Assembly (NCBI GenBank): GCA_963704005.1
Contig: CAVPGJ010000001.1
Span: forward strand, 372,001-436,000
Length of the DNA stretch: 64,000 nt
DNA from: AC-32 sp963704005
GTDB taxonomy: Bacteria > Actinomycetota > Thermoleophilia > Gaiellales > Gaiellaceae
Direction: 5' to 3'
In this document: one piece after another, positions 51,110 to 60,912 of the stretch
How the letters are laid out: the number at the start of each line of letters is the position of its first letter
How positions within the stretch are numbered: position 1 is the first letter of the stretch
Translations under genes and position numbers: made by a program
Notes under the pieces: model-generated
Told to the model about the DNA's origin: nothing
The model's database searches: none
What the model saw: the letters and a program-made list of their open reading frames with translations, nothing else

Positions 51110-51143
51110 TATCATCGGACTGAGATTTTCTCAGCGAAGGGAG
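51110..51143 (+). promoter_or_regulatory. dnaK: dnaK promoter and leader with inverted repeat
   Basis: Candidate extended -10 TATCAT (51110-51115, preceded by TG two bases upstream), then CTGAGA-TTT-TCTCAG (51120-51134) and the ribosome site AAGGGAG ending at 51143, 10 nt before ATG 51154. No classic HAIR (CTTGAGT-N7-ACTCAAG) is seen although hspR is in the operon, so the CTGAGA repeat may be its substitute. Confidence 0.45.
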
Positions 51144-51153
51144 TAAATACAGC

Positions 51154-53061
51154 ATGGCAAAGACAATCGGCATCGACCTCGGCACGACCAACTCCTGTGT
51201 TGGCGTGATCGAGGGCGGCGAGCCGGCGGTCATCCCGAACGCCGAGGGCGGGCGCACAACGCCGTCCGTCGTCGCGTTCACGGCTGACGGCCAGCGGCTC
51301 GTCGGCGCGCCCGCGAAGCGCCAGCAGGTCACGAACCCGCAGAACACGATCTTCTCGATCAAGCGCTTCATGGGCCGCAAGTTCGGCGAGGTCTCGGAGG
51401 AGATGAAGATCGTCCCCTACGAGGTCGTCGAGGGCCCGAACGGCGACGTGCGGGTCAAGGCGGGCGACAAGGAGTACCCGCCGCCGGAGATCAGCGCGAT
51501 GATCCTCCAGAAGCTGAAGGCCGACGCCGAGGCGTACCTCGGCGAGGCGGTCACCGACGCGGTGATCACCGTCCCGGCCTACTTCAACAACGCGCAGCGC
51601 GAGGCGACCAAGGACGCCGGCAAGATCGCCGGCCTCAACGTCCTTCGCATCATCAACGAGCCGACCGCGGCCGCCCTGGCCTACGGCCTCGACAAGGACG
51701 CCTCCGACCACACGATCCTCGTCTTCGACCTCGGCGGCGGGACGTTCGACGTCTCGATCCTCGAGCTCGGCGAGGGCGTCTTCGAGGTGAAGGCCACCAA
51801 CGGCGACAACCATCTCGGCGGCGACAACTTCGACAAGACCATCGTCGACTGGATGGTGGCCGAGTTCAAGCGCGACCAGGGGATCGACCTGGCGCAGGAC
51901 AAGATGGCCCTGCAGCGCCTGTACGAGGCGGCCGAGAAGGCGAAGATCGAGCTCTCCTCGACGATGACGACGCAGATCAACCTGCCGTTCGTCACCGCGA
52001 CCCCGGAGGGGCCGAAGCACCTCGACCTCCAGCTCACCCGCGCGAAGCTGAACGAGCTCTCCGCGGAGCTGCTCGACCGAACCGTCGAGCCAACGAAGAA
52101 GTGCCTGGCCGACGCCGGGCTCGACCCGTCGAAGATCGACCACGTCGTTCTCGTCGGCGGCATGACCCGCATGCCGGCGGTCGTCGACAAGGTCAAGGAG
52201 CTGACCGGCAAGGATCCGCACAAGGGCGTCAACCCGGACGAGGTCGTCGCCGTCGGCGCGGCCATCCAGGGCGGCGTGCTCAAGGGCGAGGTCAAGGACA
52301 TCCTGCTCCTCGACGTCACGCCCCTGTCGCTCGGCATCGAGACCAAGGGCGGCGTCTTCACGCCGCTGATCGAGCGCAACACGACCATCCCGACCAAGAA
52401 GTCGGAGCACTTCACCACGGCCGAGGACAACCAGCCGTCTGTCGAGGTGCATGTGCTCCAGGGCGAGTCGGAGATGGCGCTCTACAACAAGACCCTCGGC
52501 AAGTTCCAGCTCGTCGGCATCCCGCCGGCGCCGCGGGGCATGCCGCAGGTCGAGGTCACCTTCGACATCGACGCGAACGGGATCATCAACGTCTCGGCCA
52601 AGGACCTCGGCACCGGGAACGAGCAGCAGATCAAGATCGAGGGCGGCTCGGGCCTGAAGCCGGAGGAGGTCGACCAGATGATCAAGGACGCGGAGGCGCA
52701 CGCCGAGGAGGCGCACCGCCTGCGCGAGCTGGCCGATGCGAAGAACCAGGCCGAGTCGCTCGCCTACGCGACCGAGAAGAGCCTCAAGGACCATCGCGAC
52801 AAGCTCGACGAGAGCGATGCCTCGACAATCGAGGGCCGCGTGATGGAGCTGAAGCAGGTCCTGGAGACGGACGACCTGGGCGAGATCCGGTCGAAGACCG
52901 AGGCGCTCACCGAGGCGTCGCAGAAGCTGGCCGAGGCGGTCTACGCCCAGGCGGCCCAGGAGGCGCAGGCCTCCGCGGGCGGCAACGGCGAGGCGACCGA
53001 CTCCGACGATGAGGTGATCGAGGACGCCGAGGTCGTCGACGAGGAGGCCAAGACCTCGTGA
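51154..53061 (+). CDS. dnaK: chaperone DnaK (Hsp70)
   Basis: 635 aa. ATPase domain from IGIDLGTTNSCVGVIEGGEP through VPAYFNNAQREATKDAG, INEPTAAALAYGLDK, VFDLGGGTFDVSILELG and VVLVGGMTRMPAVVDKV. The linker is DILLLDVTPLSLGIETKGG. The beta and lid domains follow, ending in an acidic DDEVIEDAEVVDEEAKTS. It binds unfolded peptides in an ATP cycle driven by DnaJ and GrpE encoded next. First gene of the 51-58 kb chaperone operon. Confidence 0.98.
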   Translation: MAKTIGIDLGTTNSCVGVIEGGEPAVIPNAEGGRTTPSVVAFTADGQRLVGAPAKRQQVTNPQNTIFSIKRFMGRKFGEVSEEMKIVPYEVVEGPNGDVRVKAGDKEYPPPEISAMILQKLKADAEAYLGEAVTDAVITVPAYFNNAQREATKDAGKIAGLNVLRIINEPTAAALAYGLDKDASDHTILVFDLGGGTFDVSILELGEGVFEVKATNGDNHLGGDNFDKTIVDWMVAEFKRDQGIDLAQDKMALQRLYEAAEKAKIELSSTMTTQINLPFVTATPEGPKHLDLQLTRAKLNELSAELLDRTVEPTKKCLADAGLDPSKIDHVVLVGGMTRMPAVVDKVKELTGKDPHKGVNPDEVVAVGAAIQGGVLKGEVKDILLLDVTPLSLGIETKGGVFTPLIERNTTIPTKKSEHFTTAEDNQPSVEVHVLQGESEMALYNKTLGKFQLVGIPPAPRGMPQVEVTFDIDANGIINVSAKDLGTGNEQQIKIEGGSGLKPEEVDQMIKDAEAHAEEAHRLRELADAKNQAESLAYATEKSLKDHRDKLDESDASTIEGRVMELKQVLETDDLGEIRSKTEALTEASQKLAEAVYAQAAQEAQASAGGNGEATDSDDEVIEDAEVVDEEAKTS

Positions 53062-53140
53062 CCGGCAGTGGAGCTGCCCGTCCGCGGAGCGGACATGTGG
53101 AAGGGGACCGGGGAACCGGGAGGTTCCCCCGGCTCCGGGC

Positions 53141-53620
53141 GTGGCCGAGCTCGAGGAGCGGCTGGCGGCGCTCGAGGCCGAGCGGGACGAGTACCTGAGC
53201 GACCTCAAGCGCGTCGCGGCCGACTTCGAGAACTACCGCAAGCGGGCCGCGCGCGACCAGGAGAGCCTGGTCGCGCGTGCCCACGAGCGGCTCGTGAAGG
53301 AGCTGCTGCCCGTGCTCGACGACCTCGAGCGCGCGCTCGCCGCCGCCGAGGAGCACGAGGAGGTCAAGCTGGAAGAGGGCGTCCGCCTCGTCCACGCCGA
53401 GCTCGCGGCTGCGCTGGAGCGCGAGGGCCTGGCGGAGATCGAGACGAACGGCCGCTTCGACCCGCACGTCCACGAGGCGCTGCTCTCGCAGCCCTCCGAG
53501 GCGGAGGAAGGTTCCGTGCTCGAGGTCGTGCAGAAGGGCTACCGGCTCGGCGACCGCGTCGTGCGGCCGGCCCGTGTCGTCGTGGCGGCAGCACCGGCGG
53601 AGGCCGATGGCGACCGTTAA
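53141..53620 (+). CDS. grpE: nucleotide exchange factor GrpE
   Basis: 159 aa from GTG 53141. N-terminal coiled coil (LEERLAALEAERDEYLSDLK), the GrpE head (RVAADFENYRKRAARDQE, LLPVLDDLERAL) and beta-domain (FDPHVHEALLSQPS, VLEVVQKGYRLGDRVVRPAR). It releases ADP from DnaK. Short acidic N-terminus compared with most actinobacterial GrpE. Overlaps dnaJ by 14 bp. Confidence 0.95.
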   Translation: MAELEERLAALEAERDEYLSDLKRVAADFENYRKRAARDQESLVARAHERLVKELLPVLDDLERALAAAEEHEEVKLEEGVRLVHAELAAALEREGLAEIETNGRFDPHVHEALLSQPSEAEEGSVLEVVQKGYRLGDRVVRPARVVVAAAPAEADGDR

Positions 53621-54662
53621 GGATCTGTACGGGACGCTCGGCGTTGCGAAGGGCGCGAGCCAGGACGAGATCAAGAAGGCCTACCGCAAGCTCGCCCGGC
53701 AGCACCACCCCGACGCGAACCCGGGCGACGCCGACGCGGAGGAGCGCTTCAAGGAGGTCCAGCACGCCTACGACGTGCTCTCGGACCCGGAGAAGCGCAA
53801 GCAGTACGACCGCTTCGGCGGCGAGAACGGCGCGCGGCCGGGGCCGGGCTTCCGCTACGACGCGGAGGGCTTCGACTTCGCCGACCTGGGCGACCTGTTC
53901 GGCGGCTTCTTCGGAGGCGCGGGCCGGCAGCAGCAGCAGCGCGGCCGGCGCGGGAGCGACCTCGAGGTGGAGGTCAGGCTCTCGTTCGAGGACTCGCTCA
54001 AGGGCGTCGAGACGACGATCCCGGTCCAGCTCGAGACGGCCTGCCGCGAGTGCGGCGGCTCTGGCGCGAAGCCCGGGACGGCGCCGACGATCTGCCCCGA
54101 GTGCGGCGGCCGAGGGATCAAGGCCGAGAGCCAGGGGTTGTTCGCTTTGTCGCAGCCGTGCCCGCGCTGCCGCGGCAACGGCACCGTGATCGAGGATCCG
54201 TGCCCGCGCTGTCACGGCGCGGGGCGCGAGCGGCGGACGAAGCGCTACACCGTGAAGATTCCCGCGGGCGTGAAGGACGGCTCGCGGATCCGCCTGCGCG
54301 GCAAGGGCGAGGCCGGCTACGGCGGTGCCGAGGCGGGCGACCTCTACGTCGTCACGCGCGTGGCACCGTCGAAGACGTACACGCGCCGGGGCGATGACCT
54401 CGTCGTTGAGGTTGCGGTTCCGTTCTCCGACGCGGCGCTGGGCGCGAACGTCGAGGTGCCGACTCCGGACGGCCCGGTCACCGTCAAGGTCAAGCCGGGC
54501 ACCGTGGACGGGACGATGCTGCGCGTGAAGGGCAAGGGGGCACCCCGGCTGAAGGGCTCGGGCCGCGGCGACCTCCTCGCGCGCGTGAAGTTGACCGTGC
54601 CGAAGAAGCTGAGCAAGAAGCAGCGCGAGCTGCTCGAAGAGCTCCAGAAGGCGGGCGCGTGA
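53607..54662 (+). CDS. dnaJ: co-chaperone DnaJ
   Basis: 351 aa from ATG 53607. J domain with HPD (LARQHHPDANPG), Gly/Phe-rich linker (LGDLFGGFFGGAG), four zinc-finger repeats (CRECGGSG, CPECGGRG, CPRCRGNG, CPRCHGAG) and the C-terminal client domain. It delivers substrates to DnaK and stimulates its ATPase. Its stop overlaps the next small membrane gene. Confidence 0.97.
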   Translation: MATVKDLYGTLGVAKGASQDEIKKAYRKLARQHHPDANPGDADAEERFKEVQHAYDVLSDPEKRKQYDRFGGENGARPGPGFRYDAEGFDFADLGDLFGGFFGGAGRQQQQRGRRGSDLEVEVRLSFEDSLKGVETTIPVQLETACRECGGSGAKPGTAPTICPECGGRGIKAESQGLFALSQPCPRCRGNGTVIEDPCPRCHGAGRERRTKRYTVKIPAGVKDGSRIRLRGKGEAGYGGAEAGDLYVVTRVAPSKTYTRRGDDLVVEVAVPFSDAALGANVEVPTPDGPVTVKVKPGTVDGTMLRVKGKGAPRLKGSGRGDLLARVKLTVPKKLSKKQRELLEELQKAGA

Positions 54663-54853
54663 CGATGAAGCCGTTCCTGAGCTGGTTGGGCGCGATGCTC
54701 TTGATCGCCGGCGTGGGCGTGGCTCTGACGTTCGCCATTCTCGACCTCCTTGGCAATGACGTGCTCCTCGGAAGGCTCTGGATTGGCCTTGGCTTTGGAG
54801 CCGTCGCGGTTACGTTGGCCGCGCTGCACGAGGCCGGGCGGAGGCGGCGGTGA
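54659..54853 (+). CDS. small two-helix membrane protein in the chaperone operon (1)
   Basis: 64 aa from GTG 54659, overlapping the dnaJ stop. Two hydrophobic segments (WLGAMLLIAGVGVALTFAIL and LWIGLGFGAVAVTLAAL) and an Arg-rich end. No family recognised. Position between dnaJ and hspR suggests stress co-expression. Confidence 0.6.
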   Translation: MTMKPFLSWLGAMLLIAGVGVALTFAILDLLGNDVLLGRLWIGLGFGAVAVTLAALHEAGRRRR

Positions 54854-54896
54854 TGGGCATGCGAATCAGCTGCAAGCGAAAGAAGGCGGGCGCCTG

Positions 54897-55181
54897 ATGG
54901 CGAAGCACGACGAGCTGCTGGAGCAGGGCCCGCACGAGGCGCCGGAGCCGGAGACCGCCGAGCAGCGCAGCAAGCGGCTCGGCGTCGGCACCGTGGCGGG
55001 CGGCGCCGCCGCCGGTGGAGCGGTGCTGGCCAAGCTCGGCTTCCTCAAGTTCTTCCTCTGGATCGTCGCCTGGCACGGCGTCGTCGACCTCTGGCGGATC
55101 GGCGGCTGGATCGCCCTCGCCGTCGTCGCCGGAGTGGCCACCGCATACCTCGTCATCCGCTCGCGGCGGGAGGCCTCGTGA
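54897..55181 (+). CDS. small membrane protein in the chaperone operon (2)
   Basis: 94 aa from ATG 54897. Acidic, hydrophilic first 30 residues (MAKHDELLEQGPHEAPEPET), then a Gly/Ala-rich helix (GTVAGGAAAGGAVLAKLGFL) and two more hydrophobic segments (FFLWIVAWHGVVDLW, WIALAVVAGVATAYLVI). Its stop overlaps the following GTG. Function unknown. Confidence 0.65.
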   Translation: MAKHDELLEQGPHEAPEPETAEQRSKRLGVGTVAGGAAAGGAVLAKLGFLKFFLWIVAWHGVVDLWRIGGWIALAVVAGVATAYLVIRSRREAS

Positions 55182-55459
55182 GGCCGGTCTTCAAGGTGAT
55201 GCTCAGATGGGCGCTGTCGCCCCTGGGGACGCTGCTGAACACCGGCATGCTGGCGACGCTCCTGCTGGTCAGAGGCGTCGACCCCGGCTCCGCGCTGTTC
55301 TGGCTGCCGCTCGCCATCTTCTTCGGCGTCGCCGCGGCCTACGACATCAACGCCTACGTCGTCCAGCGCCGCAAGGGGCTGACCTCGGAGCAGGTCTCCG
55401 ATGCGGTCTTCGAGCGGCTCTGGTCGTCTCCGCCGGAGGAGAAGGAGGAGGAGGCGTGA
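55178..55459 (+). CDS. small membrane protein in the chaperone operon (3)
   Basis: 93 aa from GTG 55178. Two hydrophobic stretches (LGTLLNTGMLATLLLV, ALFWLPLAIFFGVAAAYDI), a Y-Q-R-R-K turn and an acidic tail. Its last base overlaps the hspR ATG. With the two preceding genes it forms a coupled trio of membrane proteins that is unusual inside a dnaK operon. Confidence 0.65.
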   Translation: MRPVFKVMLRWALSPLGTLLNTGMLATLLLVRGVDPGSALFWLPLAIFFGVAAAYDINAYVVQRRKGLTSEQVSDAVFERLWSSPPEEKEEEA

Positions 55460-55817
55460 TGGACGACCGCCCGCGCTACATGATCTCCGTCGCCGCCGAG
55501 CTCGTCGGCATGCACCCGCAGACGCTGCGCATGTACGAGCAGAAGGGCCTCGTGCGCCCGCAGCGCACCGCCGGGAACACGCGGCTCTACTCGGAGGCCG
55601 ACCTCGAGCGCCTGCAGCTGATCCAGAGGCTGACGACGGAGCTCGGCCTCAACCTGGCCGGCGTCGAGGCCGTGCTCGGGCTCGAGGAGCAGCTGCAGCG
55701 GATGCAGGCGCGGATGGAGCGGCTGGAGCGCGAGATGCGCGAGTCGATCCAGCAGGTGCACAAGCAGTACCGCCGCGACCTCGTGCTCTACGACCCAACC
55801 CAACTACCGGAGCGAAA

Positions 55818-55836
<19 letters not shown>
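55459..55836 (+). CDS. hspR: heat-shock repressor HspR (MerR family)
   Basis: 125 aa. MerR-type winged HTH: YMISVAAELVGMHPQTLRMY (recognition helix), EQKGLVRPQRTAGNTRLYSE (wing), then a coiled coil (EEQLQRMQARMERLEREMRE). In other actinobacteria HspR with DnaK as co-repressor shuts the dnaK operon until unfolded proteins titrate DnaK. Same control is expected here, but its usual operator is not visible. Overlaps clpB by 19 bp. Confidence 0.93.
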
Positions 55837-58283
<2,447 letters not shown>

Positions 58284-58289
58284 CCTGGA

Positions 58290-58314
58290 TCGGCCATCTT
58301 GCCATCCTGGCCGA
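58290..58314. terminator. hairpin after clpB
   Basis: TCGGCCA (58290-58296) pairs with TGGCCGA (58308-58314) across an 11-nt loop, 6 nt after the clpB stop. No T run. A weak or factor-assisted terminator at the end of the chaperone operon. Confidence 0.4.
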
Positions 58315-58333
58315 CGGCCGCGATCATCGAGGG

Positions 58334-58474
58334 ATGTGGCGCCGAGAGGAGTCGGTCCTCGACAGCGCTACCTTGGATGGCATCATCAAGATGTTGATGT
58401 CGATCAACGAGAACACACGGCGTCTCGTTGAGGAGCTGCTCGGAGACGATGGCGAAGAAGCGACGGACACCTGA
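58334..58474 (+). CDS. small acidic protein, pair B first gene
   Basis: 46 aa: MWRREESVLDSATLDGIIKM then LMSINENTRRLVEELLGDDG and EEATDT. It aligns with the 41-aa protein at 47528-47653 (REE-x-VL, ML-M/L region, LLG-DD-EE-A-DT end). GAGGG precedes ATG 58334. The last 26 bp overlap the start of the next gene in a different frame. Confidence 0.6.
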   Translation: MWRREESVLDSATLDGIIKMLMSINENTRRLVEELLGDDGEEATDT

Positions 58475-58634
58475 GGAGCGCGAGGAAATCAAGCGGCTGC
58501 TGGCGCAGTCGGACGAAGCACGCAGAGAGCTCGAAATCGCACACGCCGGCCTGAAGGCGCGCTGGCAGGCCGTAAACGCGCGTCGTGAGCGGCGCCGACG
58601 TCTTCTCCGCTCGCTCATTCCCTTCGGCCGTTAG
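58449..58634 (+). CDS. small basic protein, pair B second gene (MAKKRRTPEE family)
   Basis: 61 aa: MAKKRRTPEEREEIKRLLAQ then SDEARRELEIAHAGLKARWQ and AVNARRERRRRLLRSLIPFG-R. Basic and helical. GGAG lies 4-7 nt before ATG 58449, inside the upstream gene, so translation of the two is coupled. Same organisation as 47404-47653. Confidence 0.7.
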   Translation: MAKKRRTPEEREEIKRLLAQSDEARRELEIAHAGLKARWQAVNARRERRRRLLRSLIPFGR

Positions 58635-58652
58635 CGGTTCAGGCTTCGTTCC

Positions 58653-59402
58653 ATGGCGAAGAAGGGGACGAGCAAGGCGCACGAGCCGCTGCCGGCGGCG
58701 TTGCCGCCCGCGGAGCGGACGGTCGGGCAGCTCGTCGCCGAGTCGATCAACTTCTACCGGCACCGGTTCTGGCCGTCGCTTCTGCTCGGCCTGGCTCCCG
58801 CGGCGGCGGGCGTGACGATCGCGGAGATGCCGAACGCGTTGAAGCTGCCGGTGGCGCTGACGTTCGGGGCCGCCGCCGCGAGCTCGTCGTACGCGATTGC
58901 CTCGGCAATCGTCGCCAGGCAACGGCTCGAGGCTCGGCGGCTCTTGCCCGCGGTTGCGGCCGGGATCGCCGTGCTCGTGCCCGCGGTGTTCCTGCTCGCG
59001 TTCCTGAGCATCTTCGGCCTCCTGCCCGCGGTCATCTGGCTCGGGCTGAGTGGCTTCGTGGTGCCGGTGGCGGTGATCGAGCGGCGGCTGTCGTGGCGGC
59101 GCGCCTACCGGCTGGCGCGGGTCGACCTGATACACGCCGTCGGCTCGCTGGCGACGCTCGCGATCGTGGGCCTGCTGACCGGCTACGTCATCTTCTTCAC
59201 CCTTCGCTCGGCCGGGACGGCGGCGCTGCAGGCGGCGGCCTTCCTCTCCGTTCTCGTGATCGCCCCGTTACTGTTCCTCGGCGCCGCGCTGCTCTACTAC
59301 GACCAGGCGGCGCGAGTCCCGACGAGGAGGAGCGATGCCGACCTACATCATGCTCTCGAGCCTGACCGCCCAGGGCGTCCAGACGCTGAAGGCCAACCCT
59401 GA
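58653..59402 (+). CDS. polytopic membrane protein (glycerophosphodiester-phosphodiesterase membrane-domain-like)
   Basis: 249 aa, about six helices. The pattern TVGQLVAESINFYRHRFWPS at the start, RLSWRRAYRLARVDLIHAVG in the middle and LLFLGAALLYYDQAARV at the end resembles the membrane-domain family often linked to GDPD. The last 20 residues (TRRSDADLHHALEPDRPGRP) look non-native and overlap the GYD gene by 68 bp, so a 1-nt frame error near 59315-59325 is possible. Confidence 0.7.
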   Translation: MAKKGTSKAHEPLPAALPPAERTVGQLVAESINFYRHRFWPSLLLGLAPAAAGVTIAEMPNALKLPVALTFGAAAASSSYAIASAIVARQRLEARRLLPAVAAGIAVLVPAVFLLAFLSIFGLLPAVIWLGLSGFVVPVAVIERRLSWRRAYRLARVDLIHAVGSLATLAIVGLLTGYVIFFTLRSAGTAALQAAAFLSVLVIAPLLFLGAALLYYDQAARVPTRRSDADLHHALEPDRPGRPDAEGQP

Positions 59403-59619
59403 CCGCCTGCTCGAGGTGAACCGCGACGTCGAGGAGCTCGGCGCCAAGGTCGTCCACCAGTGGGCGACGCTCGGGCCGTTCGACTTCGTCAACGTGGTCG
59501 AGGCGCCGGACGCGGAGACGATCGCCCGCGTGTCGGTCGCACTCGGCGCGCGCGGGAGCGCGAAGCTGCAGACGCTGACCGCGTTCTCGATCGACGAGTT
59601 CCTCGCCTCGCTGAGCTGA
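59335..59619 (+). CDS. GYD-domain protein
   Basis: 94 aa. MPTYIMLSSLTAQGVQTLKA start, EELGAKVVHQWATLGPFDFV core and LQTLTAFSIDEFLASLS end fit the GYD family (small dimeric alpha/beta-barrel-like ferredoxin fold, function unknown). ATG follows GAGGAG. Its TGA overlaps the CTG that probably starts the next gene. Confidence 0.85.
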   Translation: MPTYIMLSSLTAQGVQTLKANPDRLLEVNRDVEELGAKVVHQWATLGPFDFVNVVEAPDAETIARVSVALGARGSAKLQTLTAFSIDEFLASLS

Positions 59620-60017
59620 CCCGGATCGCCGTCTTGCTCGTGGCCGCCCTTGCGGCTACGGCCTGCTCCGGGCACTACCGGGCCGGGCCGCACTCGGCGC
59701 GCCTCAACGTTCGGCAGGTGCGGCAGCCCGGGCCGATCCCGGTCGAGGGCGCGTACTCCTATGCTCGGGTCGAACGCGACGGGAAGACGGTCGTACAGGT
59801 TCGCCTGTCAGGGACGCTTGTCCCGCGGGCGGTTGTCCGGCTCGACCCCGCCTCGTACCGGCTGGTCAGCTTCCAGCGGAACTGCGACGGCAACTGCCAC
59901 TTCCTGGACGCGCCCTCCGACGGGTGCAGCCGGGCGTTCACGGTGCAGGCGGACGAGTCCGTGACGGCGACGGTTCGCGTCACCTTCGGGACCGGTTGCG
60001 AGATCAGCTTCCGCTAG
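59616..60017 (+). CDS. lipoprotein of unknown function, probable CTG start
   Basis: 133 aa from CTG 59616, which overlaps the GYD stop as CTGA. MTRIAVLLVAALAATACS is a textbook lipoprotein signal with lipobox ATAC. Starting at TTG 59634 or later would remove the positive N-terminus. The mature part has paired cysteines (CDGNCHFLDAPSDGCSRAF, FGTGCEISF) and beta-strand character. Its end overlaps psuG (opposite strand) by 14 bp. Confidence 0.65.
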   Translation: MTRIAVLLVAALAATACSGHYRAGPHSARLNVRQVRQPGPIPVEGAYSYARVERDGKTVVQVRLSGTLVPRAVVRLDPASYRLVSFQRNCDGNCHFLDAPSDGCSRAFTVQADESVTATVRVTFGTGCEISFR

Positions 60018-60912
60018 CGGCGGCAACCTCGGCGGCGAGGCGGGCGTTGGCGACGATCAGTTCGCGGTTGACCTCGAGCGTTCGGCCGCCGCTGCGCTCG
60101 TGCAGGAAGGCGAGCACGAAGGGCGTCACGGCCTGGCCGGTGACGTTCTGCTCGGCGGCTGCGGCGAGACCCTCCTCGATCAGCGGCTCGACGTCGACGC
60201 CGTCCTCGGGCGGATTGCCGAGCAGCAGGCCGGCGCCGCCCAGCTGCCAGTGCGCCTGGGCGATGCGTGCCGCTTCCTTGGGCGACTCGACGCGCGCCGA
60301 GACCGGCGGCCCGCCGGCGGCGGCGTAGAAGAGCGGCAGCTCGTCCGTGCGGTAGCCGAGAACCGGGACGCCGAGGGTCTCGAGCGCCTCCGCGGTTGCC
60401 GGGACGTCGAGCAACGACTTGGCCCCGGAGCCGACGACGAGCGCCGGCGTGCGAGCGAGCTCGATCAGGTCTGCCGAGACGTCGGGCCGCTCGGCGAACC
60501 CGCGGTGGACGCCGCCGATGCCGCCGGTGCCGAGGAAGCGGATCCCGGCGAGGCGGCAGACGGCGAGCGTGCCGCCGACCGTCGTCGCACCGAGGGCTCC
60601 CTGGGCCGCGCAGGCGGCGAGGTCCCGCGGGCCGGCCTTGCGGGCCTGGGCGCCGGCCTCGCCGAAGCGCTGGAGCTCGTCCTCGCCGAGCCCGACCGCG
60701 ACCGCGCCGTCGAGCACGCCGATCGTCGCCGGAACCGCCCCGCCGGCGCGAACCGCCGACTCCGCCGCGAGCCCCACCTCCACCCCCACCCCGGGTGGGA
60801 ACCCATGGGAGATCAGGGTAGTCTCGAGCGCCACGACCGGGCGGTGGTCGTGGAGAGCTTGTTGCACTTCCGGCGCGATTCGGAGTAGTTCCGTGACACC
60901 TCGCCCGCTCAC
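60004..60912 (-). CDS. psuG: pseudouridine-5'-phosphate glycosidase
   Basis: 302 aa from GTG 60912, overlapping the upstream kinase stop (GTGA). Signatures: VVALETTLISHGFPPGVGVE, TIGVLDGAVAVGLGEDEL, ATTVGGTLAVCRLAGIRFLG, TGGIGGVHRGFAER, SGAKSLLDVPATAEALETLG and LLLGNPPEDG. It splits pseudouridine 5'-phosphate to uracil and ribose 5-phosphate. Paired with the PfkB kinase, which would supply the substrate. Confidence 0.93.
   Translation of the reverse strand: MSGRGVTELLRIAPEVQQALHDHRPVVALETTLISHGFPPGVGVEVGLAAESAVRAGGAVPATIGVLDGAVAVGLGEDELQRFGEAGAQARKAGPRDLAACAAQGALGATTVGGTLAVCRLAGIRFLGTGGIGGVHRGFAERPDVSADLIELARTPALVVGSGAKSLLDVPATAEALETLGVPVLGYRTDELPLFYAAAGGPPVSARVESPKEAARIAQAHWQLGGAGLLLGNPPEDGVDVEPLIEEGLAAAAEQNVTGQAVTPFVLAFLHERSGGRTLEVNRELIVANARLAAEVAAASGS

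Noticed and set aside
53068..54189. Long Arg/Ala-rich plus frame across grpE and dnaJ
   Set aside because: Out-of-frame shadow of two certain genes.
54856..54896. 14-codon frame MGMRISCKRKKAGA between two chaperone-operon membrane genes
   Set aside because: Too short to support and no conserved feature; it may only be a leader.
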